DNA of 12,989 nt from Hawksworthiomyces lignivorus (Eukaryota; Ascomycota; Sordariomycetes; Ophiostomatales; Ophiostomataceae): positions 1-12,989 of the forward strand of contig NTMA01000184.1 of assembly GCA_002917075.1 (NCBI GenBank), in the 5' to 3' direction. Positions 1-7,260 of this stretch are shown piece after piece. A model generated the notes under the pieces. It saw only the letters and a program-made list of their open reading frames with translations. It was not told the origin of the DNA and did not search any database. Position 1 is the first letter of the stretch. Each line of letters opens with the position of its first letter. The translations under genes and the position numbers were made by a program.

Positions 1-70
1 CCTAACCCTAACCCTAACCCTAACCCTAACCTAACCCTAACCTAACCCTAACCTAACCTAACCTAACTAA
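1..70. repeat. Telomeric repeat array at chromosome end
   Basis: A run of thirteen C-rich units, mostly CCCTAA and CCTAA, ends in a shortened CTAA at about position 70. Read outwards on the other strand it is TTAGGG mixed with TTAGG. The six-base unit dominates towards the tip and the five-base unit towards the chromosome body, as expected for degenerate inner repeats. The orientation (C-rich strand 5' to 3' inwards) makes position 1 the physical chromosome end or very near it. Confidence 0.97.
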
Positions 71-613
71 ACTTGTCATAACTTTTGAACATTTCTTTCG
101 TGTCGGTCATCATATTGTCTGAACTTTCCTTGTTGTTTAGGAAATCCGTAAGATAGGACTTTGTCTACATCGTCACGGGTCCCTTTAGGTAACCGATGAT
201 GATAAATACCTTATCCGACTCCTTTGTCGACATATTGACTGATTAATGTATCAAGTACAAACATGATTACGTGAGAAAGGTTCTTAAATTGACTTAAATG
301 TCGTCGAACTTGTCAAACGTACTGACTTTCAACGAATCACAAGTCGATCCTCACTGAACAATGAGGTTTTCAAGATATACGATTTTGTTTACTTCTATAA
401 CGATCTCATCGTCCAAAATAACCTTTTCAACTTCGAGTTATTTGATTTTTCGTTGTAAAACCAACATGTTTTATTAAATAAAGATAGATATAAATAACGT
501 GACCGAAGTGACTGAAGCTCCTAAAGAACTTACAACAACTTACTTCTCCGACATAATATTAAGATATTGTTCAATTGATACACTATCAGGTCTAAACAAA
601 AGTCGTTACTGTT
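71..613. other. AT-rich subtelomeric spacer, no gene seen
   Basis: No open frame of useful length, no helicase-like coding sequence and no clear repeat was found here. The stretch is AT-rich and joins the telomere directly. Telomere-linked RecQ helicase genes, common at other fungal chromosome ends, are not visible. It may be old repeat DNA mutated beyond recognition, but nothing in it proves that. Confidence 0.6.
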
Positions 614-1414
614 GTTACAAAACTACAATAAATAATATATAAAATGATCAAGTCTAACGTTTATGTTCTGAATAAGAACTACGTAATGTATCAATATATA
701 CAATAAGAACACTAAATGGTAGAGAAATGTTCTATATAAGTCTCAAGATTCAGACAAACGATAACGACTGAATCGTTACTGTAAACTATCTAAACTATCT
801 AGGTAGGAAATGTACAATTATATAAATATACAACTTCATTCGTACTTCATACTAAACTTCATCTTTCGTATGAAGTTCATTCCATCTTCATACCAAACTT
901 CATTCCTCGTATGAAGTTCTTGGTCACGTGATCCTTTTGGTATAATATTCCTACTAATATCTAAGTCCGTATGGTACATTTGTCTATTCTAGTATATTAT
1001 TGGTGTTAGCCCCTCGTGGTGCTATCTCTATTCGTATACTAGTACAACTATTCTGCTACACTTTACCGTCTTTCTTTTAAGGTCTCAATTTAGGTCCTTA
1101 CGTCTTATTTCGTAACAACGAGGAATAAAGTTCGGTATAAAGATGAAATAAACTTTATACGGAAAATGAAGTTTAGTATAAAGTACGAATAAAGTTGTAC
1201 ATTTATATAACTATACATTCCCTATTTAGATAACTTAGATAGTTTACGGTAACGATTCAGTCGTTACCGTTTATCTGAATCTTGAGACTTATATAAAACA
1301 CTTCTCTATCATTCAGTGTCCTCATTGTATATATTAATACACTACGTAGTTCTTACTTAGGACATAAACGTTAGACCTGATCACTCTATACATTGTTTAT
1401 TGTAGTTTTGTAAC
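614..1414. repeat. Large imperfect palindrome: 297-bp inverted arms around a 207-bp spacer
   Basis: The left arm (614-910) aligns with the reverse complement of the right arm (1118-1414) over 297 bp without any gap. By hand alignment about 37 positions differ, and every difference is C/T or G/A, with no transversion, so the arms are about 87% identical. Transition-only divergence between duplicated arms is the classic result of RIP. The 207-bp spacer (911-1117) does not pair. No open reading frame, transposase or target-site duplication was seen, so the element is either a non-autonomous inverted-repeat element or a local inverted duplication. Confidence 0.9.
845..919. repeat. Two tandem 34-bp units inside the left palindrome arm
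   Basis: Two 34-bp copies start at 845 and 886, a 41-bp period. Each begins CTTCATAC and ends CGTATGAAGTTC, so each unit is itself close to a hairpin (CTTCATAC against GTATGAAG). The copies differ at four positions, all transitions. Mirror copies lie in the right arm; there the inner one is cut off where the arm ends at 1118. Confidence 0.8.
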
Positions 1415-1440
1415 ACAACTTTAAAAATAATAAATAAAAA

Positions 1441-1660
1441 ACAATTCGATTATTCCTCCGACTTTGATCAAAATTTGATTAGGATCGAAGAGATAATCGA
1501 ATATTTGATAAAGTAGTTTTATTATAACTTGACCTCAATCAAAAATTTGATTAGGGTCGAAGGAATAATCGAACATTTGATAAAGTAGTTTCACTATAAC
1601 TTGATCTTAATCAAAATTTTGATTAAGATTAATAAAGTAATTAAATATTTAATAAAAAAA
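1441..1660. repeat. 71-72 bp tandem repeat, about 2.7 copies, with a flanking inverted fragment
   Basis: Units begin with ATCAAAATTTGAT-like sequence at 1467, 1538 and 1610. The first two differ only by transitions plus one extra A. The third is more AT-rich and fades after about 50 bp, and most of its changes from the first are also transitions. The 26 bases before the first unit (1441-1466) are the reverse complement of the unit's GTCGAAGGAATAATCGAA-like part, so 1443-1507 is an imperfect palindrome centred near 1474. No coding capacity was found. Confidence 0.8.
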
Positions 1661-1708
1661 AATTAAATTTAAATTAATTATTATATTTAATCAAATATTT
1701 TCTTAATT

Positions 1709-1719
1709 CCTAACCCTAA
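1709..1719. repeat. Interstitial telomere-like motif (CCTAACCCTAA)
   Basis: Two consecutive telomere units in the same orientation as the chromosome-end array lie 1.7 kb inwards, at the junction between very AT-rich repeat DNA and the more balanced DNA leading to the first gene. Eleven bases can arise by chance, but the placement and identical orientation suggest an old end or fusion point. Confidence 0.5.
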
Positions 1720-2190
1720 TGGTTCAGTAACAAACCTAGTATGACAGATTGGTTGAAAATTATTAAGATCGAACAGCCTCCTCTTTCTGCACTTTTCAGT
1801 TCTCTTGATATTACTTAGGTTTGTGGAAGTGGTCTACGTCTAATTGCCTCACTATTTATCTATACGATATAGATGTCTAAGGCCCTTAGAATACTGGCCT
1901 CTGATTGGTCAGAGTTATGCACTCGTTGACAGGTGCAACATGTAAATGCCCACGCTCGTACTTTGACGTCCTCTTTGTATACGACGCACATAACAAGTTC
2001 CCGCCAACTAGCTCTTTTCGACATTTCTGTCCTCTGAAAACCTCCATTATCATCCAAAACATTGTCCACCTACGCTTCGGGGATTCCGCTAATCCTAAAT
2101 ACTAAAGTATTATACTCTGAATATGTTGATTTGCTCGAGACGCATAGGCGGCCAAGTTCAGAACGAAAGTTCAAAGGAGGCAGCATCCCA
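1720..2190. other. 3' flank of the first transporter, no gene seen
   Basis: Base composition returns towards that of the gene region here. Short open frames exist on both strands but none resembles a known protein or shows splice-linked continuation. It probably includes the 3' untranslated region and terminator of the minus-strand transporter that ends at 2191. Confidence 0.55.
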
Positions 2191-4137
2191 TTAAAAAATG
2201 TACCTGAAATCTGTTTTGTAGAGCTGCATCCGAAAGCGGTCGCCTCGGTAATCATCCACTGATTTCTTGGGCTCGGCACCGACGTCGGGCCTCTCGCAGA
2301 CAGTTTGAATTTTTCCATTTTCTCTGATCAGGAGGAAGCGCATGGCAATCACCAAGACAATGCACACTAAGCCAAGACCGGCTTGCAGAATGGTCAGCTT
2401 CTGTTGTGTAGAGATAAAAAAGGTTAGATGTCTACATACCCACAGTTGCGCCACCAAAGCGATACATCGGAGCGGCACTGCTAGGATAGAGATAGCTTCC
2501 GTATATGTTAGATGTGTTTCCAATCATGTTGACAATGGCAATGACGGCTGCTCGTTTGCCGAGTGGCCTTGGGAAAGTATTGGAAATCCATGTGAGGACG
2601 ACCATGAAACAGCACTGTGCCCCCATAGCCATAAGGAACATGGCAAAGAACCGGGGACCGCGCAATGTGATGGTGATGCACATAACATAACCGATTATTG
2701 TAACCGTCATAGGCAAGGCGGTATGCAAAGCCCTTTGGTTGAAGCGGGATGTCGAAAATGAAACAAGTAGACATGCGATGAATGTCGCCACCCACACTGG
2801 ACACGTTAAAAGCAGAGCTGCTTCACGTTAGCATTGCAATTCTTTTCGTGTAGCTATGTCCACCCGCTTACTCGTATAGTTATTATAGCCGAGAGTCGAC
2901 ACGATACTCGGAAAGAAAAAGGTGACTGTCTGGGCGAGAAGAATGCAGTGCTGAATGACGACGAACATCCATGTCCGATAGTCTGTAGCGGCGAGCCAGG
3001 CAGATTGGGACATGGACATCTCTGCGGATCCGTCATTATCCTGGCCAATATCCTTGGCGATGCGCCAGATGGCATAAGCCCGCTCTTCCTGTGAGAGCCA
3101 GGACGTCGTATTTGGAAAGTTTGGTAATATGAGTCTGCATGGCAAGGGAAGTTAGTCAAGGAAAAGGGAGGGGGAGAAACGCAAATAGCAAATACAGACA
3201 GTGAGATCAACGCCAGACCGACAGTGCACACTCCTTCGATAATGTATAGCCAGCGCCACGCCCGCAGTCCACCATGGCCGTCGAGGTCGTTGAGAACCGC
3301 TGCGGCGATGAGTCCGCCAAACATATTCGCTAAGGCCGGACCAGCATAAAACATGGCGTACCTCTTGCTCAGCTCCGCCCTAGTGTACCAAGTCGACATC
3401 AAATATACAGCACTATATCGAATCAGCATTCCATTTTGCACAGTACCGGAACGGGAGAATGATACATACCCTGGAAAGTACGGAGCTTCGGCAAACCCAA
3501 GGATAATGCGACAGCCGAATAGACCCCCGAAAGTTTTGACGCCCGCCTGAGCAGTGCTAATAGCTCCCCAAATGAGCATGGTGCATCTGAATAAAACAAT
3601 TTAGCATAGATGTCGTAAGGAGGGGCATATCGGAGAAAAACGTACGGCAGGTAAATCTTTGGTTTTACACGGGTGATGATGAGGTTCGAAGGAAGTTGCT
3701 GCACAGATCCTGTTATCCATTTGTGTCGCGAAAGATGCACATGTTGGAGTCTTTACCATGACCAGATATCCGACAAAGAAAATGGACGTGCAGGTGTTGA
3801 ATTGAGTGCCAACAAGACCCAACTCGGACTCCAAGCCAGCAAGTCGAGCCTGAGCAAGGTTGCTGGACCGTACTATTTAGCAAAGTGCCGTAAGAATAAG
3901 ACAAGAGACAGAGAGAACTGTTCCGACTACCTACCTGCGGTCAAGATAGCTCATGAGGAACATGAAGCAGAGCATCGGCAACAAGCGGATGTCGACCTTG
4001 CGCAACAATTTCTTGCTAAACTCTTTGTGCCATTCTTGGGTCCGCGACGCAAAGTCATACTCGTCGTCAATCTCGGCCCTTACTTCAATCTTCTCTGTAT
4101 TTCCAATGGCCGTCTCTGTCTTCTCCTCGGCAGACAT
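2191..4137 (-). CDS. MFS transporter, allantoate/nicotinate permease (ACS) family, eight exons
   Basis: Predicted integral plasma-membrane symporter for a small organic anion, of the Dal5/Tna1-like anion:cation symporter family; the substrate is unknown. Exons: 4137-3935, 3862-3757, 3698-3646, 3586-3470, 3412-3200, 3134-2872, 2817-2440, 2381-2191. They join in frame to 507 aa with no internal stop, the usual family length. Family landmarks are SYLDRSNLAQARLAGLE (about 63-79), FAEAPYFPG (152-160), STWYTRAELSKRYA (166-179), LPNFPNTTSWLSQEE (234-248), GPRFFAMF (372-379), FPRPLGKRA (400-408) and IYGSYLYP (423-430). Hydrophobic segments fit about 12 membrane helices. Introns are 54-72 bp. Two splice sites are weak: intron 5 has a GTCTGT donor and intron 7 an AAG acceptor (2382); the latter was chosen because it matches the paralogue's length exactly. 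The start ATG has A at -3. It is transcribed away from the paralogue at 4921. Confidence 0.88.
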
Positions 4138-4920
4138 ATTCGTAGGAACAATTACACACGGCAGATTGAGATTGACAATCTAAGAGGCTGAAGCAAGTGG
4201 CGCAGGAACAGTGTCTGGTGGCCAATTGACTCGTTGAAGAGAAAGGCCGGCCAGTCGGCCAGCTGTGACAGTTCACCGCATGCTAGTAATATACGAGTAT
4301 TGCATTTCCGTGTCTACGGGCTATGTCGGACTTGTGGCCGATTAATACGTGAAGATGCGATTGAAAACCGTCGTTGCATGGCAAAAGCGACATTACACCG
4401 ACGCACCAACTGGACGGCAGTGGTATGACTGCTTTTTTTTGTGGTGCGTTCTGCGGTCTGAATCAAGCGCGGACTGTACAGGGTCGGATTTAGCTATAAG
4501 TATGTATCTCTCTGCCCGTCTGATACCCGTTATCTCTATGCGTCTCGTTTTCCCAAGGGCGGTATCGGTTTTCTCACCGTGCTCTGAAGTATTCCTCTCT
4601 GGGGAAGGATTTGCGGGGTATGGGGTCTCCATTTCTTCTCCAATATTTACACCTTGCGTCGTATATCAGCGAGCATAGTACAAACACGTACCTAAGTTGT
4701 CCTCCTGACCAGGGGTTCCTATGCTATTTCTCGGGGAGAATGCCGATCCTGTCTTCTTCAAATAGAAGCCAATGTTGGCTCCGCGCTGCATCACAACTCC
4801 AGGGGCAATTTGACGTGAAGTTAGCAAAACATCAAGCAGTTACGTGTGTAATTCTATTTGCTACCGAGAATGTGCATTTCCTACTATATCTAACGACCCT
4901 CAATTTTATTACTATTCGCG
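4138..4920. promoter_or_regulatory. Shared intergenic region between divergent transporter genes
   Basis: This 783-bp gap must hold both promoters, since the two transporters start at 4137 (-) and 4921 (+). A CCAAT pentamer lies at 4222-4226 and a GC-rich GGCCGGCCAGTCGGCCAG stretch at about 4245-4262; either could be a factor site, but neither is demonstrated. No convincing TATA box was found. The middle contains a relic of a third transporter N-terminus (about 4531-4632), so the gap is not purely regulatory. Confidence 0.45.
4531..4632 (-). pseudogene. Relic of a third transporter N-terminal exon
   Basis: On the minus strand an open frame from an ATG at 4632 encodes EKTDTALGKTRRIEI (codons at 4575-4531). 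The first transporter has EKTETAIGNTEKIEV at 4125-4081, just after its start. Nine of 15 residues are identical and the rest are largely conservative, while the DNA is only about 62% identical with many third-position changes. That is the pattern of an old coding duplication, not a recent copy. Further along, GACCGCAGAACGCACCACAA resembles the first gene's GACCCAAGAATGGCACAAAG. No membrane-spanning exon follows before the first gene's start, so this is a truncated remnant. Chance similarity of a charged N-terminus cannot be excluded. Confidence 0.5.
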
Positions 4921-6713
4921 ATGAGTGACAAAGACCCCGCGGAGGCCGTCGAGATGACGGACACTCCAGACAAGCTGGGGAATCCACTAGAGTCGGAGTA
5001 TGACCGGATTGCTATTGAGTTCATGTCAAAAGACGAAGAATGGCATGCGTACAAGACGAAACGGCTGCTATGGAAGGTTGATCTGCACTTAATGCCATGG
5101 CTGGTGCTGATGTACACAACCAACTTCCTGGATCGAACGTATGGGCTTCCGCAAACCATTCTGTCTAGTTTTGAAGCATCTTCTAACTTGACTGCCAGGG
5201 CACTCTCCCAAGCTCGACTGGGAACACTGGAGAAGGACCTCAAGCTGAAAGGCGTCGAATACAATACTATTACGTCCATCTTGTTTATTGTGAGCCCAAG
5301 CCCTCCCGTTTCTTCCTGAGTATGGTGGCTTATTTTTTAGGGTTACATTGTATTCCAGTTGCCATCGAACCTGCTTTTGACGAGAGTTCGGCCGTCTATA
5401 TACCTATGCTCAGTAATGGCCGTCTGGTAAGAGAATTTTGGATCGGGGTTTTGCCTTACAGAACCATCTAATAAGTGCTGCTTAGGGGTATTATATCTGC
5501 GTGTCAGTCTGCAACACATAGTTATACTAGCGAGCTAGTCTGTCGGCTTTTTCTAGGAGCGGCTGAAGCTCCATTTTTCTCGTACGTATCAACCCTCTCA
5601 CGGAACCGCTTCCATCCCAGCTTGGCGATCAGCAGCTTACCAGGGATCCGCACTTGAAGGGGTGCAATCTTTCTCATGTCTTCGTGGTATCGCACCCACG
5701 AACTGACCCATCGAATTGCCGTTTTATATGCCGGTGTTGCTCTCGCCAACATGTTTGGCGGGCTGATCGCCGCCGGCGTTCTTGCCAACCTAAATGGTGC
5801 CCAGGGCATAGCCGGGTGGAGGTGGCTCTTTGTCATCGAAGGGTGTGCGACGACCGGGATTGCTGTGATCTCCATGTAAGCAATTCTTTGCACGGTCTGG
5901 CTGGGCGACTAATCTCGCGCGCTGACACGATTGAGCTTCTTCATGCCTGACTATCCCAACACGACTCGCTGGCTGAGCAAGGAGGACCAGGTCTACGCGG
6001 AATGGCGGCTGGCCAAGGACGTGCTGGGCGAGCGGGACGACCGGCTCGCCATCACGCCCCTGCAGGCGCTCAAGATGGCCTTCTCCGACTACCGGCTCTA
6101 CTTGTTCATGCTGATGCACCACGCGAACCTGCTGTCGCAGTCCTTTACCTACTTCTTCCCGACCATCGTCGCCAGCCTAGGCTACAGCAACACGGTGACG
6201 TTGCTGCTGACGGTGCCCGTCTGGTTCGCCACCCTCCTAGCTGCGCTAGCCGTCTCCTACCACAGTTCACGCACTCAGGAGCGCAGCTACCACATTGCCG
6301 CGTGCATGGCAGTGGCGGCCGCCGGCAACATCATCGTCGTCACCACGTCCGGCACGGGCCCGCGCATGTTCGCCATGTACCTCATGCCCGTCGGCGTGCT
6401 GCCGTCCTTCCAGATGATCCTGGCTTGGATCACGTCGAGCTTTCCGCGGCCCCTGGCCAAGCGCGCTGTCGTAATCGCCGCCACGGGCATGTTCGGCAAC
6501 CTATCGTCCATCTACGGCTCGTACATGTACCCGGCCAGCGACGGGCCCAAGTACGTCGCTGCCGGCGCCGGGCTCGCCTGCGTCTGCCTGTTCTGCGCCG
6601 GCATGGCCGTGGTGATTCGCTTCGTGCTCGGCTACGAAAACAGGAAGCTCGAGAGGGGCGAGGTCAGCAAGAGCACGGCCGGCCTGCCAGAGGGTTTCAA
6701 ATTTATCCAGTGA
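4921..6713 (+). CDS. MFS transporter, allantoate/nicotinate permease (ACS) family, six exons
   Basis: Predicted plasma-membrane symporter of the same family as the divergent neighbour. Exons 4921-5138, 5199-5289, 5341-5426, 5486-5581, 5660-5875 and 5936-6713 join in frame to 494 aa. Landmarks are FLDRTALSQARLGTLEKDL (about 69-87), GYIVFQLPSNLLLTRVRPSI (104-123), SSWYRTHELTHRIA, MPDYPNTTRWLSKEDQ, GPRMFAMYLMPVG, FPRPLAKRAVVIA and IYGSYMYPASDGPKY, with a charged tail ending EGFKFIQ, like the neighbour's FRYIF. Three intron positions (after LDR, in the FFS/FPG loop, after VIS/LIS) match the neighbour in place and phase; introns 2 and 3 sit at shifted sites, and the neighbour's last two are absent. 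Two acceptors are unusual: AAG at 5659 and GAG at 5935, although each gives the correct frame and length. GC rises from about 45% in the first exons to about 70% in the last and falls right after the stop. Confidence 0.88.
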
Positions 6714-7260
6714 ATACGGGACGAACAATGCGAAGTGATGTGGAATACTTTCCTTTGCAGATAGCGGTGGGAGTCGCTAAACACGTAAACATTGTCAGCG
6801 TCAAGGTTGGCATAGACGAACCTCCGAGATGTTCCTTTTTTGCGCCAATGGTGGAGCCTTATTGATAGGTGTGCCGCAAGACGTGCTTGCCACAAAGCCG
6901 AAGGACCTCTTCCTCTCCTCAGCAGCTGAAGCGGCGTCATCCGTATAACACGGGGTGATTGGTGCAGGTCAAAATGTAGTTTAAAGTTGGGTCTGCCGGC
7001 TATTTTCTTTAAAAGGAACATGCGCCAATTCAAGCCCGTAGCCATCACAGATTGCATTGTTGCTCGTTTCATCTCCAGTATGTCGGATATGTAATGTCGA
7101 ATTCAGGTAGGTTAGACCGATTAATTCAGAGGCAGAAATCAACCAAGGAGGCAGTCAGAGGGAGAAGTCCTCAAATAGCAGTACGTCCAGTCCACAGTCC
7201 ACAGTACCTAGTGTTTATGCGTGCAGTAAATGCATAAAGTATGTTAGAGATCATACTGAC
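6714..7260. other. 3' flank of the second transporter, no gene seen
   Basis: GC content drops to about 47% immediately after the stop codon. Open frames on either strand here look like chance or like extensions of frames overlapping the GC-rich exon. A short direct repeat, CAGTCCACAGTCCACAGT, lies near 7188-7206. Nothing else is supported. Confidence 0.55.

Noticed and set aside
614..1414. CRISPR array or named transposon
   Set aside because: There are only two inverted arms, no regular spacers and no transposase, and the context is eukaryotic.
71..2190. Telomere-linked RecQ helicase gene
   Set aside because: No helicase motif or long open frame was found on either strand.
3673..4191. 172-aa open frame on the plus strand
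   Set aside because: It is antisense to exons 1-3 of the first transporter and its introns, with no recognisable domain.
6002..6865. Long open frame (287 aa) on the plus strand overlapping the second transporter
   Set aside because: It is an out-of-frame reading of the GC-rich last exon, rich in Arg, Ala, His and Pro, with no family motif; the transporter frame fits a known family throughout.
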